DNA of 64,000 nt from positions 27,668 to 91,667 of the forward strand of contig CAJNOJ010000366.1 of NCBI GenBank assembly GCA_905250025.1. The letters run 5' to 3'. Below, one piece after another: positions 22,590-33,970 of the stretch. A model generated the notes under the pieces. It was given only the letters and a program-made list of their open reading frames with translations. It searched no databases and had not been told where the DNA came from. This DNA is from Adineta ricciae. Taxonomy: Eukaryota; Rotifera; Eurotatoria; Adinetida; Adinetidae. Position numbers and translations under genes: made by a program. Position 1 is the first letter of the stretch. The number at the start of each line of letters is the position of its first letter.

Positions 22590-22934
22590 CAGTCACACTA
22601 TTATTGGAGGGGTAATAGCAAAAAATTTATGTGACGAAGACACTGCTTTGTTGTGAAAAGCTTGAATAATCTTTCTCGCTACAGGGCGATGAAGAGAAGA
22701 ATATTATAACCCTGTGTGCTATCTGATTTTACTTCAAATAATAATAGAATAACAACTTCACTTGTCGCAAAAACTTATTTTCCATTCTGTAAAAAACGTC
22801 CACTTCCTGGCAAACTTATATGAAATTTAAAATCATACCGAAAAACCCTGAAACGTCTCCAAAATAATTTCTAATCTTTGACAATTTTGTATACAATACC
22901 TTCCTGCTCTCTTTGTTCTCGAAAACTTTTCGTG
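22590..22934. other. 3' flank of GMC copy 1
   Basis: No gene seen. AT-rich sequence up to the start of the inverted-repeat arm at 22935. Confidence 0.4.
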
Positions 22935-23155
22935 TAATCTCTTATGATAAGCCTTAAAGAACGTTCATTTTATATATTCTTAAAGAGAAAAAGAAGCTCT
23001 ATCTCTCTACACTATTCGATTGAACTTCACTTAAGAGAATAATATTAAACTATTTATAAAATCTATTTCGGCTGGTTGTATCAGATCATATTTTTATCGT
23101 TCAGTATATGTAGTAGTTGAAGTTTGAGCAACCCGCATAGAAAAATAGAGCTTTC
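22935..23155 (+). repeat. Arm of the 7.6-kb inverted-repeat element
   Basis: TAATCTCTTATGATAAGCCT onward, through AAAGAGAAAAAGAAGCTC, matches 7616-7790 and the inverse of 8600-8730. It ends at the N at 23156. The same sequence resumes at 24938 after the second GMC copy, so two contigs probably overlap here. Confidence 0.7.
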
Positions 23156-23156
23156 N

Positions 23157-24240
23157 TAGTCATAGTAAGATCTATCTCCAGACAAAATTTCAGATTAAAA
23201 GCTCACCATTTAACTCTCCCGCGAATACCTGCAGATGGGTCGAAGATTCCGTAAGATAGCCATAACTCCTGTCTAATAAGCCATGGGGCCGAATCCCTTT
23301 AGGGTTTTCTTAGCCTCATTGAGGCTCACTCATGGCTTAAATATGGGATCGATCGGCGTCCGACAGTTGGATATGTTCCCTCGTCAGTTAAGTTTTTGCT
23401 CATACAGACGATATAACTGCATCTTCAAATAATAGTCTCCACAGCATTCATGTCTAAAAAATTTAGCCGATGGATCATCGTCAAAAAGTGTAGCTAAGAA
23501 AAAAGCCATTTTGCCCTTATCTCAAATGAATGACCATGAGGATTTATCGAACTAGTGCCAGTAAGAGATTGGTGAATAATGAGTGCAGGAATGATAAGCA
23601 CACGACTGATTACATCCATAATATCACCGAAAAGAACCAAACAGGGTAAATATGACTCGATATAGATAAAGGATTGCACCCATGCTATATTGTCTTGACT
23701 TTCGCTTTAATCGTCACTCGAAGTCTTGCGCGCTCAGCTGTTGTTGTGCTCATTGTCTCAACTATCCAAGTCTAAATACAAATAGCTAAATTTCAAGGAC
23801 ATTAAATTTGTTTAAGTTTTTCTAAATATTGTCTTCTAAATCAGCGTCTCATTTTCCATGAAACCATATATATGTCGTGTCGAAGTTACACTCTGTGTCG
23901 AAGTTATAACTTCGGCACAGAGTGTAACTTCTGCACGACATATAAACAAACGAGGAAAAAATGTACTGCCATTTTTCTTTTTCTTCGCCTTTCATTTTCA
24001 CTTATTTAAATAACAAGCAGTGCTCGTCCGAAGAATCACCCAGTTTTTGCTGACCAAAGTCGTGTTTATGATACTACTCGAAACAAGAAAATTCACTTTT
24101 CTTGGGCATGTCTCTATTTCACGAGGAATTGAGTAGACTTGTGTTTCTTTTACTTCTTCGTATTTTGGAAATACGCAGCCTCCTTTATCCTTATCATAAT
24201 TGTGATGCCTTCTGAGCGAGAGATATATGTTATAATTTTA
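23157..24240. repeat. Duplicate of the GMC upstream region
   Basis: It starts TAGTCATAGTAAGATCTATC after an N and follows 20007-21024 closely, including the region around 20340-20530 (TCAAATGAATGACCAT). The main difference is a 72-base palindromic insertion at 23871-23942. It is either a tandem duplicate or the other allele joined by the scaffolder. Confidence 0.75.
23871..23942. mobile_element. 72-base palindromic insertion present only in copy 2
   Basis: TATGTCGTGTCGAAGTTACA pairs with its inverse ending CTGCACGACATA, with TTATAA at the centre. The paralogous site in copy 1 (near 20716) has only ATATATAAAC, so the palindrome is an insertion flanked by TA. It resembles a minimal fold-back MITE. 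Confidence 0.8.
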
Positions 24241-24261
24241 GATCATATAATAAGAACAACG

Positions 24262-24936
24262 ATGGCACCTTGTGATCGTAAAGTCGAAGCTGACTTCGTG
24301 ATTATAGGTGGAGGTACAGCTGGATGTGTCATAGCGACTCGATTAGCCGAATATGGCTTTGAAACTTTATTGATTTCGAGCGGTTTGAATGATACAGAAA
24401 ATCCTCTTATGAAGCAAAGCTCTCTATACCATCAAGTCTCCCAGTCGCCTCAATTCAATCATTATCTTGTACCAGATGCGTCATGTAGTCTAAATAATAC
24501 AAGTATCGATATTACTGTGATAAATACTCTTGGAGGAAGTAGCATTAATGGTGGGGGTATGGAACGAATGACAGCAAATGAATGGAATAGCTTTGTTCAT
24601 GCTACTGGAGATGAATCTTTTGATTGCCGCGTCATGTCAAAATATTATAAAATGACAGAAAACTACACAACAAATGATCCATCTTTTATTGCCGAAAATC
24701 ATGGTCATACTGGCCCTATTAAAATAACAAAGCCTTATAACGTCGAATTCTACAATGTATGGGAAAATGTTGCCCGAGAAATCGGCGAGACATTTAGCAA
24801 TGATTTTGTAGATGGTCTAGATTATGGGTTTTCATTTGAAGCTTCTTCATTTACAAATGGAGAGAGAAGCTGGAGTGGTAATGCTTATCTCGTCCCTGCT
24901 CTCGCTAAATATTCAAATCTAAAAATAATAACGGGT
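24262..24936 (+). CDS. GMC-family FAD oxidoreductase, copy 2 (cut at assembly join)
   Basis: The first 225 residues of a second GMC gene, about 95% identical to copy 1 at protein level by eye. It starts MAPCDRKVEAD and retains GGGTAG and TLGGSSINGGGM. The reading frame runs intact into the N at 24937; after it comes sequence found downstream of copy 1. The truncation is therefore more likely an assembly artefact than a real break. An AG acceptor at 24240-24241 precedes the ATG, as in copy 1. Confidence 0.8.
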
Positions 24937-24937
24937 N

Positions 24938-25255
24938 TAATCTCTTATGATAAGCCTTAAAGAACGTTCATTTTATATATTCTTAAAGAGAAAAAGAAGC
25001 TCTATCTCTCTACACTATTCGATTGAACTTCACTTAAGAGAATAATATTAAACTATTTATAAAATCTATTTCGGCTGGTTGTATCAGATCATATTTTTAT
25101 CGTTCAGTATATGTAGTAGTTGAAGTTTGAGCAACCCGCATAGAAAAATAGAGCTTTCTTTTTTCTATAAGACTATCTAAAAGAAAGTTACTTTAACCTT
25201 ATTATACGGTATTAAAATCTCACTGTCCGTGCCTTTAATGTACCATAGGTACATA
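24938..25255 (+). repeat. Second copy of the inverted-repeat arm, extended
   Basis: 24938-25158 duplicates 22935-23155. It continues with TTAACCTTATTATACGGTAT, which is the inverse of 7800-7900. The internal part is thus flipped relative to the 7.6-kb element. Confidence 0.65.
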
Positions 25256-25656
25256 CTGGACAATAAAGACGTAGGATATCCTAGCCCCCGATTCGAGCAT
25301 TTCTAGTTCTACTTCGATCATGTAAACTTTCCAAGTCGAACTCGACGAGCTCTACAATTTTGTAATAGAATGGTTTTTCATCAGACCTCTCCTCTCCCTC
25401 CTTCTCTAAAATGCCAAAAGTCGCCCCGAATCTTCTAGTTTTTAGTTTCCATCGTTCCGTACATGTATAAGTCGAAAAGACCATTCGAGTATTGAACTTT
25501 TAAACTTCTGAAATTTAGAACACGAAGCTTCGACTTCTTGATTTATAAGTTTAGAATTCGAGAGGGCAGCTTAATACTCCGGTCGAATTAACGATTTCTA
25601 CACTACTCAACTTATCGTAATATTGTTCGAATATTTTAATGATCTGCCTATATTTT
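25256..25656. other. Upstream region of the sulfotransferase gene
   Basis: No gene recognised. Repetitive CTTCGA/TCGAAG words are frequent. The minus-strand frame 25281-25484 has no domain. Confidence 0.4.
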
Positions 25657-25690
25657 AGATAAAATAAATAAATTGATTAATCTACCTATC

Positions 25691-26902
25691 ATGAATTGTC
25701 AATATCTACTTAGTGATATTACTTTACATGAAGATGATCTGATGGATGAAGCCAAAGATCAATTCGATTTCCATACGACGATACTCAATTTGTTTGAACT
25801 CAATCGACAAGTCGTAGTTGAAAATGATCAGGTGACAGATATCGGTCGGCATCTTTTATTATCAAAGCTCGAGAAAGCTCATACAACTTTTAAGGAAGTG
25901 CTCAACTATATAGTAAGCCAAAATGTGCTGTCTAAGTGTAGCTTACCGGAATTTGGGCCTATATTCGTATGTGGACTTCCACGTACGGGTTCAACATTAC
26001 TCTACAATTTGCTTGCGTGCGATCCAAACTGTCGCGCACCATTTACTACTGACATGAGCGGCGAATGTCTTCCGCCCATTTCACGTTCGAACACAGAAGA
26101 ACATGAGCGACGAAAATCGATGTTGGCACAAGAACAGCAGTTCTGTGAAAATCTATTGGATCGACAAAGCATGCTGGCTGCATCTCATCCGAGCTATCTT
26201 ATCGAAGAAGATTTTCTTATTTTAGAGCATGCAGGTATCTTTATTCCAGTAATGCGAATCAGTCCTACTTATCGCACTTTGGTCGATACATTTTACTATA
26301 ATGAAATTTATAGAGGTGCAGTTTACAAGTATCATAAGCTATTCCTGAGTATGCTCAATTCAGTAGATAAGCCTTGTTCTCATTGGCTCGTAAAAGCACC
26401 CGAACATTCTTTTTCTTTAAACATAATCCTTCGGCAGTATACAAAGTCAGCATTCATTATGACACATCGAAAACTTGAAGATGTTTTACCGTCACATAAT
26501 CGGTCAGCATGGGCCTTTGAAAATATTTATTTTGATAAAAATGACCAAACAAAAAAAGATCTAATCACAATGAATGGGCTCCGCTATATAGACAAAATGA
26601 TCGACCATATAATGAAATTTCGACTTGATCGTATCAAAAAAGATGAAGAACTTGATAAAAATATTTTCGACGTTCTCTATGATGATTTAATTAAGGAACC
26701 GATTGTCACTGTACGTCGAATCTATACTCATTTTGGTCTTCGTTGGACACAAGAATTTGAAACGGCAATGTACACATGGTTACGTGACAATCCTCAAGGC
26801 AAACAAGGACGCCATACTTATAATCTCAGTGACATTGGACTCACCCGTGAAGATATCGAGAGTCGTTTTGCTCCTTACATACATTTATTTCTCCGCTCAT
26901 AA
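25691..26902 (+). CDS. Sulfotransferase family 3 protein
   Basis: A 403-residue intronless protein that should transfer sulfate from PAPS to a small molecule. The 5'-phosphosulfate-binding loop is CGLPRTGSTLLYNLL near residue 100. The 3'-phosphate region is in MTHRKLEDVLPSHNRSAW near 260-280. The C-terminal NPQGKQGRHTYNLSDIGLTR and RFAPY blocks are typical of the mostly bacterial Sulfotransfer_3 group rather than animal cytosolic SULTs. Horizontal acquisition is a reasonable inference. A TATTTTAG acceptor at 25657-25658 lies 32 bases upstream of the chosen ATG; the frame extends to a TTG at 25673. Its 3' end is repeated twice downstream. The acceptor substrate is unknown. Confidence 0.9.
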   Translation: MNCQYLLSDITLHEDDLMDEAKDQFDFHTTILNLFELNRQVVVENDQVTDIGRHLLLSKLEKAHTTFKEVLNYIVSQNVLSKCSLPEFGPIFVCGLPRTGSTLLYNLLACDPNCRAPFTTDMSGECLPPISRSNTEEHERRKSMLAQEQQFCENLLDRQSMLAASHPSYLIEEDFLILEHAGIFIPVMRISPTYRTLVDTFYYNEIYRGAVYKYHKLFLSMLNSVDKPCSHWLVKAPEHSFSLNIILRQYTKSAFIMTHRKLEDVLPSHNRSAWAFENIYFDKNDQTKKDLITMNGLRYIDKMIDHIMKFRLDRIKKDEELDKNIFDVLYDDLIKEPIVTVRRIYTHFGLRWTQEFETAMYTWLRDNPQGKQGRHTYNLSDIGLTREDIESRFAPYIHLFLRS

Positions 26903-26957
26903 ACTCCATTTCACTTTTCTTCACATGATGAAAATCACAGGTTCTTCGAGCAACGTN

Positions 26958-27131
26958 GTCTTCGTTGGACACAAGAATTTGAAACGGCAATGTACACATG
27001 GTTACGTGACAATCCTCAAGGCAAACAAGGACGCCATACTTATAATCTCAGTGACATTGGACTCACCCGTGAAGATATCGAGAGTCGTTTTGCTCCTTAC
27101 ATACATTTATTTCTCCGCTCATAAACTCCAT
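26958..27131 (+). pseudogene. Partial copy of the sulfotransferase 3' end
   Basis: After the N at 26957 the last 55 or so codons of the sulfotransferase and its 3' flank are repeated with no visible difference. It is probably an overlap of two contigs rather than a separate gene. Confidence 0.7.
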
Positions 27132-28287
27132 TTCACTTTTCTTCACATGATGAAAATCACAGGTTCTTCGAGCAACGTAGATTCTAGTGTATTTCAAGCG
27201 TCTAATCTATTATACTTTCACACACGTATAACTCGAAACTTGAGGGTCTAGGAGAATGGCGCGGCTAATATGAATATCAATGGCTTCCAGCGGTATATCT
27301 TTTCTGGATATAATACTGAATTGGACAGATTTGCATGTGGAAAATCATGTGCTTGAGATAAAGAAAATTCCTGCACCAGCTAAAACATTTCTTTACGACG
27401 AAACGAAAGCGATCTATGATTAAAATCAATAATTGTATCCATTATAAGTAACATATCCTTGCTCAGAAATATATGAAAAGTTTGCTTCAGTCAAATGAAG
27501 CATTCATTAACATGGAATCGAGCTAGATAGAAATGGAGCATTTTGCTGCGAGGATATGTTAAGATTTGACTGAATAGCAACCTAGAACTTACTTTTTTTT
27601 TTCGGAGAATTTCGAACAGAAGAGATTGGAATTGCTGAGAGAAAATAGGATTGTGGATGTGCGACAGATGACAATTAGTTAATGGCAGTAAATGAGACTT
27701 AGTTTAAGTGGAGTTTTTCTTGCAAAAAAAAATGACAGAGAGAGTGAATAATACTATGGTTTAAAGTTTCGAAAACATTCTTCTAGTTGTCGAAAAGTTT
27801 ACAGGAATTTCTTCCAGCACTTCTTTTCGGAGTTTGAAAACAATCCATAAAGAATTGGAGAATCTTTTAAAAAACATTGAAAATGACTTAAGAAGTATTT
27901 TAAAATACTTTTCTAGTTTTGACAAAAATTTTCAAAAGTTTTCGCTGCCTCTTAGATGCTCTGGCTACCAAATTGTTCATGCGGTGGATTTCAAATACTC
28001 GAATAGACAGTTGAATACTTGAATTCAAGTTTCAAGTTCAACATTGCTGTCTAAAAAGTTATGAGCGTTTTTATCTGTGATTTCAGATTTTGGAAAATAT
28101 TGTCAATAGCTTAAAAACAGAGAATTCCGCTTTGGATGCACTGATTTGTGTGGGAAATACATCCGTTACGCTGTAGTTTTGGAATGTTTAAATCGAAATC
28201 TGAAATTATCTTCATGGTGCAAGTTGAGTTTTCATATCAGATCTAGAGTCAATCCTGCTTTGGACTAGTTCAAAGTAAGATCTTAGA
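27132..28287. other. Downstream of sulfotransferase, duplicated block
   Basis: Non-coding. It follows the sequence after the third sulfotransferase fragment (28456-29380) at high similarity, with small differences such as run lengths. Its end (28050-28287) carries the right arm of the MITE found complete at 29380-29793. No gene seen. Confidence 0.6.
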
Positions 28288-28288
28288 N

Positions 28289-28455
28289 GTCTTCGTTGGA
28301 CACAAGAATTTGAAACGGCAATGTACACATGGTTACGTGACAATCCTCAAGGCAAACAAGGACGCCATACTTATAATCTCAGTGACATTGGACTCACCCG
28401 TGAAGATATTGGGAGTCGTTATGCTCCTTACATACATTTATTTCTCCGCTCATAA
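28289..28455 (+). pseudogene. Second partial copy of the sulfotransferase 3' end
   Basis: Begins directly after an N and matches the gene's last codons with a few changes (Glu-Ser to Gly-Ser, Phe to Tyr near the end). The differences show that this copy is a true paralogue or the other allele, not a simple repeat of the same read. Confidence 0.75.
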
Positions 28456-29379
28456 ACTCCATTTCACTTTTCTTCACATGATGAAAATCACAGATTCTTC
28501 GAGCAACGTAGATTCTGGTGTATTTCAAGCGTCTAATCTATTATACTTTCATACACGTATAACTCGAAACTTGAGGGTGTAGGAGAATGTTGCGGTTAAT
28601 ATGAATATCAATGGCTTCCAGCAGTATATCTTTTCTTGATATAATATTGAGTTGGACAGATTTGCATGTGGAAAATCATGTCCTTGAGATAAAGAAAACT
28701 CGTACACCAACTAAAACATTTCTTTAAGACGAAATGGAAGCGATCTATGATTAAAATCAATAGTTGTATCCATTATAAGTAACATATCCTTGCTCAGAAA
28801 TATGTGAAAAGTTTGCTTCAGTCAAATGAAGCATTCATTAACATGGATTCGAGCTAGATGGAAATGAAGCATTTTGCTACGAAGATATGTTAAGATTTGG
28901 CTGAATAGCAACCTAGAACTTACATTTTTTTCGGAGAATTTCGAACAGAAGTGATTGGAATTGCTGAGAGGAAATAGAATTATGGGTGTGCGACAGATGA
29001 CAATTAGCTAATGGCAGTAAATAAGACTTAGTTTAAGTGGAGTTTTTCTTGCAAAAAAATGACAGAGAGACTGAATAATACTATAGTTTAAAGTTTCGAA
29101 AACATTCCTCTAGTTGTCGAAAAGTTTACAGGAATATCTTCCAGCACTTTTTTCAGAGTTTGAAAACAATCCATAAAGGATTGGAGAATCTTTTAGGAAA
29201 CATTGAAAATTTCTTAAGAAGTATTTTAAAATACGTTTCTAGTTTTCAAAAAAATTTCCAAAAGTTTTCGCTGCCTCGTAGATTTTTTGGCTGCCAAATT
29301 GTTCATGAAGTGGATATCAAATACTCGAATAGACAGTTGAATACTTGAATTCAAGTTTCGAGTTCAACATTGCTGTGGT

Positions 29380-29793
29380 CATTCTAAGATCTTACTTTGA
29401 ACTAGTCCAAAGCAGGATTGACTCTAGATCTGAGATGAAAACTCAACTTGCACCATGAAGATGATTTCAGGTTTCGATTTACACATTCGAAAACTACATC
29501 GTAATGGATGTATTTTCGGCACAAACCAATGCGTTCTGAGAAAAGTTGCCCGTCTAAAAAGTTATAAGCGTTTTTATCTGTGATTTCAGATTTTGGAAAA
29601 TATTGTCAATAGCTTAAAAACAGAGAATTCCGCTTTGGATGCACTGATTTGTGTGGGAAATACATCCATTACGCTGTAGTTTTCGAATGTGTAAATCGAA
29701 ATCTGAAATTATCCTCATGGCGCAAGTTGAGTTTTCATCTCAGATCTAGAGTCAATCCTGCTTTGGACTAGTTCAAAGTAAGATCTTAGAATG
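29380..29793. mobile_element. 414-base MITE with arms of at least 140 bases
   Basis: Starts CATTCTAAGATCTTACTTTG and ends with its inverse (TAAGATCTTAGAATG). The arms match at about 90% over at least 140 bases (GACTCTAGATCTGAGATGAA and so on). No coding content. A second copy at about 28045-28287 has lost the left arm. Confidence 0.85.
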
Positions 29794-29841
29794 GCCTATG
29801 ACATATGTATGATCTCTCTGCACATCTGCTTTATTTCTTTT

Positions 29842-32800
29842 CTTTCTTCTTCGTCTATGTGCTCATGTTCACAATTGACCTTGGGCTGAGAGATTCTTTT
29901 TTTTCTTATGATCACAAGGAGAAGTTCCTAGTGATTTCTCCTTTGTCTTGAGTTGTACATGAACTCGTCGTTTTTTTTGTCGAATAAAAATAGAGAATCT
30001 TGCACATGACTCACTATTTAGTATTCTTAACTCCCCGCTTCATCCATTCAATGGCCATGTCAACCCTATGTCGGTCTTCCTTAGGAGCTATAGAAGCATC
30101 ATGAAAAGTTTAGTGGCGGTAGCTATCATAGGGATTGAACACATAGTGTATAGATAGAGAACCGTTCTTCTTTGTTTATATATATATATTGAGACAGAGA
30201 GAAAGAGATTCTGGAAAAGAATGGCCGAGGTCGATGAATCTAATAGTTTCGAACAGTCTGATCCGATGATTACTAACGACCATAATCCAATATTCCTAAA
30301 AAGAACACTCATGAAATAGATAGTGAGAGTCATTTTGCTGATGAAATTGAACGCGATTTGGTTACCAGAAATCCTATAGAATTATAGCATAAGGAAAAAA
30401 GTCTTGTACATTTATGATTTTCTCGATAAACTTTATTCTTTATTTTACAACCTTCTACATAACAGAGAAGAAAATCTTGACAATACCAAAGTCTTTTTCT
30501 ATTAATATTTGTTAAAAGTTATATAAAGAATATATTCTAAATCAAATGAGGAAGAATAATGTCATAGTTTACTCAATGAAAACGAATGAATTGATTATAC
30601 ATCTGTATTAAAAGAATACTCATTGAATAATGAAAATATAAAAAGGTATAGGTCAACCATTATTTATGTAATTCGTTAGAAAGTAGACTTCTGATCAAGT
30701 TTATATTTGAATATAAATTGAAGTTTTTAGATGATTTACAACTTTCAAAGATTCCGTGTTCTAACATATGATAGACATATGTCATTTCATCGTTGTTTTT
30801 GGTTAATTTTCGTCGAGTCAAATATTTGTATAGATTTTTTAATATTAATACATTCACCGCGATTAAGTTTTCATGAAGGAAATGGTTGACATCTATTTCT
30901 GTCAATAGTTATCTTCTAACTAATTCATGTGGCGACCTTTTCACTATCTTTTTCATATCATGACATCATCAATGAGCAAAAGCTCCAGTTTTTGTCTACT
31001 TATTCTTATATCCGTGGTTTGATATATAAAAGCAATCGAAGTTTCCGAGTAGTTCACATATCTTTGGAAGAAATCGATGCAGAAGAGACTGATAGTTCAC
31101 TTGCTGAAGCGAGTATTTTCGATCACGATCTAGACAGTATGCGGCCATGAATCTGAAAACTCTCACGAAGAAATGTCTGGTGACGAGGCACATTCAAACG
31201 TCTAGGATGGAATAGAACCAGAATAAAATTACAGAATTTAACTTTTGTTTTAGAGGATAATACAGTCAATGTTATCGATATTTCATCGCAGACGAAGTCA
31301 TTAATCTTGTGGTTGATGAAACTTATCGATGTGTGGAGTAGTATTTGCATGCCTATAAGATTGGCAGATGGTGCGAATATCTTGAATGGAAAGCAACTAC
31401 CCATGAAGAAATACTCAAGTTCTTTACGATCATTATCGAGATGGGGATGATAAAAATGTCAGAGATGAAACATTACTGGAGCATTACTCATTTGGGGGTT
31501 ATTCGAAGCGCATGTCGAGAGAGAAAGGCGCAAATTACTCCTCGTGTTCTGACATTTTTTGGACAACGCTGACAATAATTCGAACTAAGGAAGGCTAATT
31601 CAAGTTGTAACCAACCTCAGATTTACTGACAGAGGAATGTTAATCAGTGTATATGCCTAGTTCAGTTATTAGTTTTGATGAAAGTATGATACCATAGCGA
31701 AGCAGGCGTTTGTTCAGCCAATATATATTTGATAAAGCATACAAGTACAGAATCAAGATGATCAAACCAGCGGCTGTCAATGGACACACTTGGAATTATG
31801 TAATCTATACTGACGAGTACGAATCGATGGTAGGTGTTGGACATACTTAAGCAATAGTAATGAACTTATTAGATGATTTGGACAGATGTTATTGAACCGA
31901 AGTAGCCAAGAACTACTTTACGACTGTTTCTCTTGCCAAAGAACTGTTGGAACATGATATGTATCGTATCGGAAGACTAAGAAGGAATCTGTTTGGTCTG
32001 AAAGACAAGTTTTTCAGGAAGAGTTTAATCGCGGTGAAGTTTATGCGTTTCGGAATAAAGAAGAAACAAAATTGATTGTGTGAAAATGTAACCAAGGCGT
32101 CTTGATAATATCTGCAACCCTATAATATTCCGAAAATGTAGCAAACAGTCGAAACACGAATTTTCAAAATGAGTGCATCTTGAAGTCGCAAGTCGTATTA
32201 GGTTACAACAAAGAAAGACAAGACACTAGTTTATCTGATCAACTATCATCATACTATACGCGTCTTAGGAAGTCAATAAAATAATATCGCAAAGTCACAT
32301 CTGAACTAGCTTTTGGGACGGCACTGATAAATAGTTATTTGATGTACATGGAAAGCTACACAGGTAGCAAAGTGATTGTTCTGAAGTTTGTAGAAAAGCT
32401 TGTTCGCCCTTTATTGCTTGTTATTGTCAGTTGAGAAGTTAAAGCCTAGTCCATGAAAACAATCAGTAAGTTCTTCGAATTCGAAGTAAAAACTCGAAGA
32501 AGAAGGAGAATCTATATACAGTGCGGGTAGACGATGCCCTGGCTGTTATCAAATAAAGGGAAGAGCATACTAGTCAAGAGAAGTAAGCTATGTGGCAACA
32601 AAGAAGGTTAAAACTTTCTGATCTAACTATGGTAAATATTTATGTCGTAAGTATTTTAATGATGAGGATGATGCTATAAGGTGAAAGAGTCAAATAAAGC
32701 ATTCGAAACAGCACAAATGACTCCTTATATTTAATCTCTTGCTTAAAAAGCAAAAGAAAGTGATTTTCAATACACTTTCTCGTTAGAACAGCGTGGTCCG

Positions 32801-33760
32801 CCGCTAGGCCACATCGTAGCGAATCTGTTAAAAATTTTTGTCTGTCTATAGAGTTGAAAATAATGCTGATTTTCTGTAACTCCATGATATTCTAAAGGGC
32901 ATGATGAATATATAGCCCATGGCTTTCTCCTTGAAAATAAGACTGCTAATGATTTTTCTTCACTTAAGATAATTAACGCTAGCTCTATAATTCATCAACA
33001 CGTCGTCAAAACCGGACAGATCCAGAATATATGCGTGAGAAAGATTCGATGGTATTTATTCATTAGTAAAAACTGTTATGGTGAACGCTCTTGCTCAGAA
33101 AACTAGAGAAAAAGCTAGTTATTTGGTGTGAAGAGTGACAGAAAAGTTAATAAATTACTACTCGTTTGTATTATTGCCTCTACTGAAAGTACGTTATTTA
33201 TCATAGGGAACGAGTGTGACCAAGCATCAAAAATTCTTCGCGTGCCTTGGCATCCGTGAGGAAGATGCCAATCATAGCTGATGTTGTTGTGCGTGTATTG
33301 ACTTTTTCTGCTCCACGCATGACCATGCACATATGTACACACTCGACAATAACAGCAACACCTCGTGGTTGAATAGCTTCGTCGATAGCTTCTGCGATTT
33401 GTCGCGTCAATCGTTCTTGCACTAGAAATAAGCCACGTAAAATGAGCTGTTTGTAATTATTATCTAAGTAAGCTAACCTTGAAGACGACGACTAAAGATC
33501 TCGACGATTCTAGATAAAACATAATAAGCATTTCCTTTTTAGGCTTAATTAAATAACTTACCTCGCAACTTTACTCAATCCAATGACTCGATCTTTCGGT
33601 AGATAGCCAACTGATACTTTACCAAAAAAGGGTACCCTATACAGAACTCGAATAGTAGAAAATATAAGTTTAGATAAACTTACAGATGATGTTCGCAAAG
33701 TGAATAAATATCAATGTCTTTAATAAGCACCATATTTTCACACTGTTCATCAAATATTGC
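29842..33760. repeat. Segmental duplicate A (piggyBac remnant plus GTP cyclohydrolase I)
   Basis: About 3.9 kb matches 59597-63519 in the same orientation at roughly 95% by eye, including shared stop codons in the transposase remnant. It starts near CTTTCTTCTTCGTCTAT and ends at the N at 33761. The duplication postdates transposon decay. Confidence 0.85.
30190..32680 (+). pseudogene. Dead piggyBac transposase, copy A
   Basis: Broken plus-strand frames follow a piggyBac transposase. They show an acidic N terminus (AEVDESNSFEQSD), then WKATTHEEILKFFTIIIEMG at about 31390. The central catalytic part has SFDESM, KAYKYRIKMIKPA and NGHTWNYVIYTDE (31670-31830). Next come KNYFTTVSLAKELLEHDMY and a C-terminal DTSLSDQLSSYYTRLRKSIK block (about 32220). 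A Cys-rich tail near 32530-32660 includes FCSNCGKYLC in copy B. Many stops and frameshifts are present. The Asp of the DNFY motif is Asn. It is not domesticated. Confidence 0.85.
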
Positions 33761-33956
33761 NTGAATCTTCACCAATGCTATTCAGAATATCTGTATAGGC
33801 TGCTGATAAAGATATCACACGTTGTTCATGTATTGGATCCGTATCGGCGTCTCGTAGTGCCACATCATTAAGTATGATAGACTGGCGTCGAGGTGCTAGA
33901 TCACCTAAACATTTCACATTGTTAACAATCCCTCTTAAAACTCTTATGGAATTCAT
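33201..33956 (-). CDS. GCH1: GTP cyclohydrolase I, copy A (one exon lost at an assembly join)
   Basis: This enzyme opens pterin synthesis by converting GTP to 7,8-dihydroneopterin triphosphate. Minus-strand exons: 33762-33956 (N terminus, [15 protein letters not shown]), 33684-33760 ([13 protein letters not shown]), 33562-33636 ([19 protein letters not shown]), 33478-33509 and 33201-33421 ([23 protein letters not shown]). Introns are 47-56 bases with GT-AG ends. Zinc ligands Cys and His of CEHH and the Cys of HMCMVMRG are intact. At the N (33761) the exon encoding the [12 protein letters not shown] region, present in copy B, is missing; this is most likely an assembly gap. An AG acceptor at 33969-33970 precedes the start ATG at 33956. 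It lies directly downstream of a dead piggyBac. Confidence 0.9.
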
Positions 33957-33970
33957 ATCTTGAGGGGACT

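Noticed and set aside
30996-31404. Minus-strand frames opposite the piggyBac remnant
   Set aside because: They are shadows: the plus strand carries the recognisable transposase blocks.
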